Shown: positions 1-5,561 of the stretch, in pieces
Numbering within the stretch: position 1 is the stretch's first letter
Layout of the letters: the number at the start of each line of letters is the position of its first letter
NCBI GenBank assembly: GCA_002358975.1
Contig: DEPX01000134.1
Span: 3,244 to 8,804 of the forward strand
Source of the DNA: Micrococcaceae bacterium UBA3381
Lineage (GTDB): Bacteria; Actinomycetota; Actinomycetes; Actinomycetales; Micrococcaceae
Length of the DNA: 5,561 nt
Direction: 5' to 3'
The notes under the pieces: model-generated
Seen by the model: only the letters and a program-made list of their open reading frames with translations
Told to the model about the DNA's origin: nothing
The model's database searches: none
Program-made: the position numbers and the translations under genes

Positions 1-1649
1 AGCTCGTGGGCGACCAGCGATGACTCGATTTCAGTGGTCGAGAGCCGATGCCCAGAAACATTCATGACGTCATCGACACGACCCAATAACCAAATGTCGC
101 CATCGTCATCAAACCGTGCGCCATCGCCGGCGAAATACATGCCGTCGAACCGGGACCAATAGGTATCCACGAACCGCTGGTCATCGCCCCAAATAGTCCG
201 TGCCATCGCAGGCCAAGGGTCGCGAATAACCAAAAACCCTTGCGTAGTGTCTTGCATAGTATTGCCGTAGTCATCGACAACATCAACTGATACACCCGGA
301 ACAGCACGCTGGGCCGAACCAGGTTTGAGTTCATCAGCCGTCAAAGCAGGTAGGGGAGTAAGAATATGGGCCCCGGTTTCTGTCTGCCACCAAGTATCGG
401 CGATTGGTACGTGCTCAAACTTTCGCGGACCTGGGATGACAGCTCCGTCTTCACTGACCGTGCCGGCACCATTATTATCGCCAATTACCTCGCGGTACCA
501 ATCCCAAGCTTCCGGGTTGATTGCTTCGCCAACCGAACCTAATAGGCGGATGGAGGATAAATCATGGCGGTCCGCAATATCACGGCCCCATTTCATCGCA
601 CTGCGGATGGCCGTCGGAGCAGTATAGAGGATAGTGACACCGTATTTTTCTACGATCTCCCACCAGCGGCCGCGGTGCGGGGTATCTGGCGTGCCTTCAT
701 AAAGCACCTGAGTGGCGCCATTAGACAATGGTCCGTAGACAATATAAGAGTGGCCGGTGACCCAACCGATATCAGCGGTGCACCAGAAAACGTCGGTTTC
801 AGGCTGCAAATCGAAGGTATCTCGAGCCGTTGCAGTCACCTGAGTTAGATAACCGCCAGTAGTGTGCAAAATGCCCTTGGGTTGGCCAGTAGTTCCTGAG
901 GTGTACAGGATAAAGAGCGGATGTTCCGCCTCGTGCCAGACAATAGGGTGGCTGATTGGCTGAGCTGCTACTACCTCGTGGAACCATTTATCCCGGCCCT
1001 CAACCCAGTCGATGGATTCATTGTTGCGTGCAACCACCAGCACGTGTTCCACCGTGTGCCCCTCAGTGGCTAAGGCATCATCAACGATTGGTTTGAGCAT
1101 ATTAGGTTTACCACGACGGTAGGACCCATCAGCGGTGATGACCACCTTAGCTTCGGCGTCATCGATGCGCGAACGCAACGCTTCAGCCGAAAAACCGCCA
1201 AAGACTACTGAGTGCACCGCGCCGATGCGGGCGCAGGCCAGAATGGCTACGACGGCCTCGACCAACATGGGCAAATAGATAGCCACGCGATCGCCTTTGG
1301 CCACACCTAGTGATTCCAGGGCATTGGCCGTCTGGGAGACACGTGCCTGCAAGTCAGCATAGGTGACGGCGTCGGTATCACCGGGTTCACCTTCGAAGTA
1401 CAGGGCAACGCGATCGCCATTTCCTGCTGCTACGTGGCGGTCCACCGCGTTATAGCAGGCATTGGTCGTGCCATCAGCAAACCAGCGAGCAAACGGTGGA
1501 TTCGACCAGTCCAGCACTTCGGTAAACGGTGTATCCCAATGCACCTCGTCGCGGGCGCGGGAAGCCCAGTATTCAAGCTGGCTATCTTCAGCTTGGGCAT
1601 ATAACTCGCGGGCCCGCTGCAGGGTTTCGTGTTCATGTGTGGTGACCAT
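1..1649 (-). CDS. acs: Acetyl-CoA synthetase (AMP-forming), C-terminus cut by window edge
   Basis: Cytoplasmic enzyme that activates acetate with ATP to acetyl-AMP and then forms acetyl-CoA. I translated the minus strand from ATG 1649; the frame stays open for 549 codons to the left edge. Visible motifs: N-terminal ACS domain (residues about 15-75, with EYWASRARDEVHWDTPF), the VHSVVFGGFS segment (145-154), the P-loop-like TSGTTGQPKG (250-259), the pocket motif TWWQTETG (419-426), and the hinge GRVDDVMNVSGHR (523-535). Family members run to about 650 residues, so roughly 100 C-terminal residues are missing, including the catalytic lysine that is regulated by acetylation. The start is supported by AAGGAG at 1654-1659, four bases upstream of the ATG, and by similarity starting close to the N-terminus. 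About 20 extra residues sit at 391-414, just before TWWQTETG. The gene is divergent from nth. Family assignment is secure; a propionyl-CoA synthetase is less likely given the tryptophan-rich pocket motif. Confidence 0.97.
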   Translation of the reverse strand, partial: MVTTHEHETLQRARELYAQAEDSQLEYWASRARDEVHWDTPFTEVLDWSNPPFARWFADGTTNACYNAVDRHVAAGNGDRVALYFEGEPGDTDAVTYADLQARVSQTANALESLGVAKGDRVAIYLPMLVEAVVAILACARIGAVHSVVFGGFSAEALRSRIDDAEAKVVITADGSYRRGKPNMLKPIVDDALATEGHTVEHVLVVARNNESIDWVEGRDKWFHEVVAAQPISHPIVWHEAEHPLFILYTSGTTGQPKGILHTTGGYLTQVTATARDTFDLQPETDVFWCTADIGWVTGHSYIVYGPLSNGATQVLYEGTPDTPHRGRWWEIVEKYGVTILYTAPTAIRSAMKWGRDIADRHDLSSIRLLGSVGEAINPEAWDWYREVIGDNNGAGTVSEDGAVIPGPRKFEHVPIADTWWQTETGAHILTPLPALTADELKPGSAQRAVPGVSVDVVDDYGNTMQDTTQGFLVIRDPWPAMARTIWGDDQRFVDTYWSRFDGMYFAGDGARFDDDGDIWLLGRVDDVMNVSGHRLSTTEIESSLVAHE

Positions 1650-1653
1650 GAGG

Positions 1654-1659
1654 CTCCTT
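1654..1659 (-). promoter_or_regulatory. Ribosome binding site of acs
   Basis: On the minus strand AAGGAG lies four bases before ATG 1649. The spacing is a little short but usable, and it selects this ATG as the start. Confidence 0.75.
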
Positions 1660-1664
1660 AAATT

Positions 1665-1680
1665 CGTGATCGTAGTCACA
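1665..1680 (-). promoter_or_regulatory. CRP/GlxR-type operator in the acs leader
   Basis: The minus strand reads TGTGACTACGATCACG. The CRP/GlxR family consensus is TGTGA-N6-TCACA, so both half-sites match apart from the last base (G for A). The site ends 15 bases before the acs start codon and begins about three bases after the predicted transcription start. acs genes are classic targets of cAMP-receptor proteins, and actinobacterial GlxR/Crp proteins use this consensus. Binding itself is inferred, and no regulator gene is in the window. Confidence 0.7.
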
Positions 1681-1689
1681 TCTAGGGTT

Positions 1690-1718
1690 ATGGTAGAGCG
1701 TTTTTTCCAGCTGATCAA
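1690..1718 (-). promoter_or_regulatory. Predicted sigma-70-type promoter of acs
   Basis: On the minus strand a -35 TTGATC (1718-1713) and a -10 TACCAT (1695-1690) are separated by exactly 17 bases. Each hexamer matches the consensus at four of six positions, including the most important bases. Transcription would start near 1683, giving a leader of about 34 bases that contains the operator and the ribosome binding site. Confidence 0.5.
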
Positions 1719-1743
1719 ACCTCGCCTGCGTTGAACGGTTACC

Positions 1744-1749
1744 TAGGAT
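1744..1749 (+). promoter_or_regulatory. Weak candidate -10 element for nth
   Basis: TAGGAT is a common form of the actinobacterial -10 hexamer. No recognisable -35 lies 16-18 bases upstream, and TAAGAT at 1809-1814 is an alternative. If used, the nth leader would be about 90 bases. The rest of the 1650-1845 intergenic region shows no further gene or clear repeat. Confidence 0.25.
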
Positions 1750-1830
1750 GCGACGAGCGGTTATAGCTTCGTTGAAGCAACGCACACCACATCCAGTAGT
1801 GGGCCACCTAAGATGAGACTGGTAGCCAGA

Positions 1831-1840
1831 AGGAAAGGGA
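1831..1840 (+). promoter_or_regulatory. Ribosome binding site deciding the nth start
   Basis: AGGAAAGGGA is purine-rich and lies five bases before ATG 1846. It sits inside the longer reading frame that begins at ATG 1813, which argues for the downstream start. Confidence 0.6.
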
Positions 1841-1845
1841 CGACG

Positions 1846-2628
1846 ATGAAGCAGGAAACCCCATTGGCGAAGAAACGCCGGGCGCGCAAGATATACCGGG
1901 TCCTGGGCGAAGTTTTCCCGTATGCGCACGCCGAGCTAGATTTTCGTAACCCATTCGAATTGCTCGTGGCTACCGTACTGAGCGCCCAAACCACAGACAT
2001 CCGGGTCAACTCGGTAACGCCCCAACTCTTTGCGCAATATCCCGATGCTGCTGCCATGGCCCAGGCCGAAGAAACATACCTGCAAGCCCTTATCCGTCCA
2101 ACCGGTTTTTATAAAAATAAAACCCGTGCTCTGCTGGGCTTATCTCAAGCGATAATGCAAGACCATGACGGAAAGGTCCCCGGTACCCTCAACGAATTAG
2201 TCAAGCTGCCCGGGGTAGGCCGCAAGACAGCCTTTGTCGTACTGGGCAACGCCTTTGGTGTACCGGGTATTACCACCGACACACATGTGATACGGCTGGC
2301 AAATCGGTTCGGGTGGACCGAGTCAACAAACGCTCAGGTCGTGGAACGAGATATCGCTGCATTATTTGAACCCAAAGATTACACCGAACTGTCGAACCGT
2401 GTGATCTTTCTTGGGCGCAGGGTCTGTCACGCTAAGCGTCCCGCCTGTGGCGCTTGTCCTGTAGCTCACTGGTGTCCTTCTGCTGGGATCGGTGAAATCA
2501 ATCCGCAGGCTGCCGAACAACTGCTCGCCTATGAGCTAGCGCCCGGACGTGAACAACTTCACCAAGCATTACTCGAAGGTGCAACCCGGACTGAATTGCG
2601 CGCAGCCGGCTATCAGTGGGAGGCCTAA
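1846..2628 (+). CDS. nth: Endonuclease III (DNA glycosylase/AP lyase)
   Basis: Base excision repair enzyme that removes oxidised pyrimidines from DNA and nicks at the abasic site. The 260-residue product carries the family core: LSAQTTD at 45-51, helix-hairpin-helix LPGVGRKTA at 121-129 with catalytic Lys127, the catalytic aspartate Asp145 in TDTHVIR, and a 4Fe-4S cluster motif Cys194-x6-Cys201-x2-Cys204-x5-Cys210. The Lys-to-Asp spacing equals that of E. coli Nth (Lys120/Asp138). ATG 1846 is preferred over the in-frame ATG 1813 because AGGAAAGGGA (1831-1840) sits five bases before it, while 1813 has no ribosome binding site and would add 11 basic residues. Fifty residues follow the last cluster cysteine, against fewer than ten in E. 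coli; extended tails are known in actinobacterial Nth. The stop overlaps the next start (TAATG), so the two genes are probably cotranscribed. Confidence 0.96.
   Translation: MKQETPLAKKRRARKIYRVLGEVFPYAHAELDFRNPFELLVATVLSAQTTDIRVNSVTPQLFAQYPDAAAMAQAEETYLQALIRPTGFYKNKTRALLGLSQAIMQDHDGKVPGTLNELVKLPGVGRKTAFVVLGNAFGVPGITTDTHVIRLANRFGWTESTNAQVVERDIAALFEPKDYTELSNRVIFLGRRVCHAKRPACGACPVAHWCPSAGIGEINPQAAEQLLAYELAPGREQLHQALLEGATRTELRAAGYQWEA
2618..2623 (+). promoter_or_regulatory. Ribosome binding site of the CoA pyrophosphatase gene, inside the nth end
   Basis: GGGAGG ends four bases before ATG 2628 and lies within the last codons of nth. It supports ATG 2628 over the in-frame GTG 2616, and its position fits translational coupling to nth. 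Confidence 0.6.
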
Positions 2629-3434
2629 TGCAGCTCGATGGTGCCTTATCTGATCTGCTAGCGCTTGTGCACACCCACGGTGAGGTTGACCCCGATATTG
2701 TCCAGAGTGTCACCGTATCTCCGACAGCAGCCCTGCCTGAATATCAATCTACGTGGCCTTACAGGCTACCGGCGATGGACAACCCCAAAGACGCCTCAGT
2801 GCTGCTGCTATTTGGGTCGATGGATGACCGTCCGGCAAGTTTCAAACGGACAATTGTGCCTAAAGAACTCGACGTGCTACTGACCCAACGTTCGCTGGAG
2901 TTACGAAACCACCCGGGCCAAGTTTCGTTTCCAGGTGGTGGCCTAGAAACTCAAGACCTCGATGCGACAGCCTGCGCCATTCGGGAAACCCATGAAGAAA
3001 CGGGCGTAGATCCCGCCGGTATCATTCCCATTGGACAATTACCCTCGTTGCCATTGGCCATCTCGAATTTCCGTGTCACCCCCGTGGTTGGCTGGTGGCA
3101 GCACCCCGATGAAATGCGTACCACTGCAGAGGCCACTCGAGTATTTCGCGTGCCCGTGGGGGACTTGGTAAACCCCACATTACGCGTTACTGCTGTAGCT
3201 ACCGACCGCAGTACAAAATACCGCTACGGCACTCCGGCATTTACCGTAGGCGGCACATTGGTGTGGGGATTTACCGCCATGGTCCTGGACCGAGTGCTAG
3301 AGCTGCTGGGATGGGCAGAACCCTGGGATCCGCGCTACATCATTGACATCACCGACTGGAATGCGACTCAACCGGTTCCTGCAGCTGTTTTCGAACCAGA
3401 CCATATTGACACTGACCTTACAGGCCGTAGCTAG
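2628..3434 (+). CDS. NUDIX hydrolase, CoA pyrophosphatase family
   Basis: Predicted to hydrolyse coenzyme A or its derivatives to 3',5'-ADP and 4'-phosphopantetheine in the cytoplasm, a role known for NudL/PCD1-type enzymes. The 268-residue product shows the family signature LLTQRSLELRNHPGQVSFPGGG (residues 84-105), which separates CoA-type NUDIX proteins from the general superfamily. It continues into a NUDIX box ending in REtHEETGV (119-127) with metal-binding glutamates Glu120, Glu123 and Glu124. The box has the CoA-family spacing, so it fits the general NUDIX pattern imperfectly. A later WGFTAMVLDRVLELLG helix (213-228) is also typical. The start overlaps the nth stop by one base, which suggests cotranslation. 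In M. tuberculosis, as I recall, a thioredoxin-like gene separates these two families; here nothing does. Family assignment is strong; exact substrate is inferred. Confidence 0.92.
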   Translation: MQLDGALSDLLALVHTHGEVDPDIVQSVTVSPTAALPEYQSTWPYRLPAMDNPKDASVLLLFGSMDDRPASFKRTIVPKELDVLLTQRSLELRNHPGQVSFPGGGLETQDLDATACAIRETHEETGVDPAGIIPIGQLPSLPLAISNFRVTPVVGWWQHPDEMRTTAEATRVFRVPVGDLVNPTLRVTAVATDRSTKYRYGTPAFTVGGTLVWGFTAMVLDRVLELLGWAEPWDPRYIIDITDWNATQPVPAAVFEPDHIDTDLTGRS

Positions 3435-3494
3435 CCACCTAACGTACCATCCACAAGGTTGACGGCAACAGTTAGTTATCCCCAAAACTATTAG

Positions 3495-3518
3495 AGCTGG
3501 CAGGTTCGGCGGCCAGTT
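3495..3518 (+). repeat. Inverted repeat (hairpin) upstream of the Ssd/CpaE-like gene
   Basis: AGCTGGC (3495-3501) pairs with GCCAGTT (3512-3518) as a seven-base stem with one G-U pair and a ten-base loop. No T-run follows, so it does not look like an intrinsic terminator. It would enclose the alternative TTG start at 3517. The remainder of the 3435-3534 gap shows no convincing promoter: TTGACG at 3459-3464 has no -10 at proper distance. Confidence 0.4.
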
Positions 3519-3534
3519 GCTTCATGGTTGGTAC

Positions 3535-4404
3535 ATGACAACCACACAACGCAGACTCAGATGGGGCAAGAAGCCAAAGCAAGCCACCCCGTGCAGCATC
3601 CTGGTGGACGACCAGGATGGCACCGTGGAAGCCGCCGACTTTGTATATACGGTAGCAGCAGCGCTCGGACTGGTTCCACGGAAGTGCCCTGAAACAGCCA
3701 ATGAGCAGCCAGTAGTCAAAATTCGTGTGGCTGGCACTATGCTGCATTCCGAAGATCATCAGTGGCGTTACCCAGAAGAAGCCACCAGCTTCCAACGATG
3801 GCTTAGCCATACATACTTTCCGCGGCCACAACACAGTACCGACTGGGCCGTTGTACAAACCGGGGCTGATACCTACCCACTGCTAAGCGCTGCGATGGCT
3901 TATGCCGTCTGTAACGATGCGACGCTATTAATCGACGCTGATACCAGTGGAAGCCTTAGCCAGACGATTCTGTCAGCTACTGACAATGACCTAGCGGTGT
4001 TAGATATCGATGAGCGGACGCCATCGCCGCATATTTGCCTGCTCAACGCACCGTATTGGGCAGGTCTAACCATGTTGCTTCAAGCCGATGGAGTCAACCC
4101 ATTGAGCTCGAAGATGCTGCCGGATACGCTTGCTGCCGCGCATCAACATTTTGCACACGTCATTATCAATTGCGGGGCAGATGTTTTCAGAGCCCAACTG
4201 TTGGCTGCCAAAGGTGTGCGCGTCATTCACGTAGATGATTGCTCCCGGCCACTGTACGCCAATTTTCAACCGCACAAGAAGGTGGATTATCACAGGCATC
4301 GAATTCCGACCTATGGCAGACATGATGATTTCGGGGTCCTAGCCAAGACCACTAGAAATCGCAAAATGCTACGCCGCTGGATGCAGCGAGGTGATCTATC
4401 ATGA
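3535..4404 (+). CDS. Ssd/CpaE-like protein of the Tad locus, with degenerate ATPase motifs
   Basis: A 289-residue protein assigned mainly from its place directly before a CpaF/TadA gene and from its fold pattern. Residues about 20-95 resemble the poorly conserved N-terminal domain of Ssd/CpaE proteins. From residue 104 a MinD/ParA-like domain begins (DWAVVQTGADTYPLLSAAMAYAV, then LLIDADTSGSLSQTIL at 131-146, then HVIINCGAD at 208-216). In active relatives the first segment is a glycine-rich P-loop and the third ends in an aspartate; here the loop has a single glycine and no lysine, and Asn212 replaces the aspartate. It may be a non-ATP-binding scaffold. CpaE/Ssd proteins are thought to position Tad machinery or act in septum-site control. 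ATG 3535 is chosen over TTG 3517, but its ribosome binding site is weak (GGTTGG). The end overlaps tadA as ATGA. No signal peptide or membrane segment is seen. Confidence 0.7.
   Translation: MTTTQRRLRWGKKPKQATPCSILVDDQDGTVEAADFVYTVAAALGLVPRKCPETANEQPVVKIRVAGTMLHSEDHQWRYPEEATSFQRWLSHTYFPRPQHSTDWAVVQTGADTYPLLSAAMAYAVCNDATLLIDADTSGSLSQTILSATDNDLAVLDIDERTPSPHICLLNAPYWAGLTMLLQADGVNPLSSKMLPDTLAAAHQHFAHVIINCGADVFRAQLLAAKGVRVIHVDDCSRPLYANFQPHKKVDYHRHRIPTYGRHDDFGVLAKTTRNRKMLRRWMQRGDLS
4388..4395 (+). promoter_or_regulatory. Strong ribosome binding site of tadA/cpaF
   Basis: GAGGTGAT matches the anti-Shine-Dalgarno complement GGAGGTGAT over eight bases and lies five bases before ATG 4401. It is embedded in the last codons of the preceding gene. 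Confidence 0.75.
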
Positions 4405-5561
4405 CGCGCGGATGGGTTCCCGAACGTCCACAGAAAACGGGTGGATTCGCGGCCGCTAAACAGTGGTTAGCGGCGCGTTTAACCCCAGCAGAACAACAAA
4501 CCAAGCCAAATACTGCCGTTGTAGCGCAGGCTGTGTCCCAACACGTTCCGGTAACTTCCGTCGATGACGCCACAAACACAATGCAGCGACTCGTTGATGA
4601 CCTATTGGGTCTGGGCCCGTTAGCTAAGTTTGCTCAAGATCCAGAAATCACTGACGTCATCGTGGACGGACACGGCCGCATTTGGACAGATACAGGTGCT
4701 GGACTAAGCCGAACCGATACCATTCTAGAGGCTGCAGAAACCAAAGCGCTCGCGGTCCGACTGCTAGGTCAAGGTGGGAAACGCCTTGACGAGGGCATGC
4801 CCTTTGGCGATGTGCAGATTGGTAAAGCCAGGGTTCACGCGGTATTGCCACCCATTGCCACAGCCGGTCCCCAGCTTTCTATCCGTTTACCGTCACAAGG
4901 CCAGCCCACATTAGAAGCACTCAGCGGTGATTGGCCCAATGCCCAAATATGGCTGCACGTCATTGCACATCTGATGACCAACCGAACCAATATGCTTATC
5001 TCTGGCGCCACAGGATCGGGCAAAACCACGTTATTAGCGGCATTATTGGCAACGGTGGAATCAAGCCAACGCATCCTGACGATCGAAGATACTCCCGAAC
5101 TAGCTATCAAACATCCACACGTGGTGGGTCTTGCCACCCGGGATGCGAACACCGAAGGCCAAGGTGGCATTAACCTACCAGTGCTCATCCGGCAGGCGCT
5201 TCGTATGCGTCCTGACCGAGTAATCGTCGGGGAGTGTCGAGGAGCTGAAGTTGCCGATTTTTTAGCGGCTATGAATACGGGCCACCGTGGTGCCATCGGC
5301 ACAGTCCATGCGAATTCGGCAGCAGATGTTCCCGCCAGACTTCACGCCATGGCCGCACTTGCCGGCCTCGATCCTACCACCGCTGCGCTGCAAATTCGTT
5401 CGGCGATTGACGTTGTCATCCACTTACACCGCAACGAAAATGGAGCACGCTATCCAGCCGAAATTGCCCTGCTGTCCAAGACTGGTGACCAAGCTGATTT
5501 GCATCTTGTCCCGGTGCTAACCACGGTAGGCGACCAGGTTATTGAAGGGCCCGGATTAGCC
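4401..5561 (+). CDS. tadA: TadA/CpaF-type secretion ATPase, open at the right edge
   Basis: Cytoplasmic hexameric ATPase of the type II/IV secretion superfamily that powers assembly of Flp/Tad pili. 387 codons are open to the window end, with no stop. Visible in order: a variable N-terminus (1-60), the CpaF N-domain (about 61-165, LLGLGPLAKFAQDPEITDVIVDG onward), Walker A GATGSGKTT (202-210), the Asp box ILTIEDTPEL (225-234), Walker B region VIVGECRGAE (274-283) with Glu278, and the His box GHRGAIGTVHANS (294-306). All catalytic motifs are intact; Cys279 replaces the more usual valine of VGEVRG. Actinobacterial homologues are about 350-420 residues, so the gene probably ends shortly beyond the edge. 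The start ATGA overlap and strong ribosome binding site imply cotranslation with the Ssd/CpaE-like gene. TadB, TadC and pilin genes would be expected next. Family is secure; whether a functional pilus is built cannot be judged here. Confidence 0.95.
   Translation, partial: MTRGWVPERPQKTGGFAAAKQWLAARLTPAEQQTKPNTAVVAQAVSQHVPVTSVDDATNTMQRLVDDLLGLGPLAKFAQDPEITDVIVDGHGRIWTDTGAGLSRTDTILEAAETKALAVRLLGQGGKRLDEGMPFGDVQIGKARVHAVLPPIATAGPQLSIRLPSQGQPTLEALSGDWPNAQIWLHVIAHLMTNRTNMLISGATGSGKTTLLAALLATVESSQRILTIEDTPELAIKHPHVVGLATRDANTEGQGGINLPVLIRQALRMRPDRVIVGECRGAEVADFLAAMNTGHRGAIGTVHANSAADVPARLHAMAALAGLDPTTAALQIRSAIDVVIHLHRNENGARYPAEIALLSKTGDQADLHLVPVLTTVGDQVIEGPGLA

Noticed and set aside
325..848. Two overlapping plus-strand frames of about 100 codons
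   Set aside because: Both are antisense to the continuous acs frame, which carries all family motifs through this region.
1..1649. acs as a broken gene
   Set aside because: Direct translation shows one unbroken frame with motifs in proper order; it only lacks its 3' end because the window stops.
1813..1845. Longer nth start at ATG 1813
   Set aside because: No ribosome binding site precedes it, the extra 11 residues are not family-like, and the good AGGAAAGGGA site serves ATG 1846.
3435..3494. Transcription terminator after the NUDIX gene
   Set aside because: Only short pairings (GTTG/CAAC, CTAAC/GTTAG) without a following T-run; read-through into the Tad genes remains possible.
3459..3494. 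Promoter from TTGACG 3459 and TATTAG 3489
   Set aside because: The spacer would be 24 bases, too long for a sigma-70 promoter, and no better -10 lies at 16-18 bases.
3517..3534. TTG 3517 as start of the Ssd/CpaE-like gene
   Set aside because: TTG is rarer, lies in the hairpin stem and has no better ribosome binding site than ATG 3535. It cannot be excluded.
3472..3858. Minus-strand open frame of 128 codons
   Set aside because: Antisense to the Ssd/CpaE-like gene; the translation looks like a reverse-frame shadow with no family features.
4835..5302. Minus-strand open frame of 155 codons
   Set aside because: Lies wholly antisense to tadA, whose motifs are unambiguous; its product has no recognisable domain and no good ribosome binding site was seen.

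Overview
The window looks like ordinary chromosome from an actinobacterium of moderate GC content, judged by eye at roughly 55%. The family features point the same way: the Acs motif VMNVSGHRLSTTE, an Nth with a C-terminal extension, and a septum-site/CpaE-like protein next to a CpaF-type ATPase. A member of Micrococcales/Micrococcaceae is a reasonable guess, but the sequence alone does not settle the genus. From memory, Mycobacterium tuberculosis carries the same families close together: acs, nth, a CoA-type NUDIX gene, ssd and a tad-like cluster.

Layout. (1) Positions 1-1649, minus strand: acs, acetyl-CoA synthetase, 549 complete codons, with about the last 100 residues beyond the left edge. 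(2) Positions 1650-1845: divergent control region. It holds an acs promoter (TTGATC-17 bp-TACCAT), a near-consensus CRP/GlxR-type operator at 1665-1680, and a weak candidate -10 for nth. (3) Positions 1846-2628, plus strand: nth, endonuclease III. (4) Positions 2628-3434: NUDIX CoA pyrophosphatase, overlapping the nth stop as TAATG. (5) Positions 3435-3534: short gap with a small hairpin and no clear terminator or promoter. (6) Positions 3535-4404: a divergent Ssd/CpaE-like protein that has lost its ATP-binding motifs. (7) Positions 4401-5561: tadA/cpaF secretion ATPase, overlapping the previous gene as ATGA and open to the right edge.

How the genes fit together. acs makes acetyl-CoA from acetate and probably responds to cAMP through the operator. 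nth and the NUDIX gene form a coupled housekeeping pair for oxidised-base repair and CoA turnover. The last two genes look like the start of a Tad/Flp-type pilus cluster, whose TadB, TadC and pilin genes would be expected to the right. No mobile element, RNA gene or CRISPR array was seen. I found no wholly new system. The most notable points are the putative pseudo-ATPase Ssd/CpaE, the operator placed just downstream of the predicted acs transcription start, and a ~20-residue insertion in Acs next to its substrate-pocket motif.
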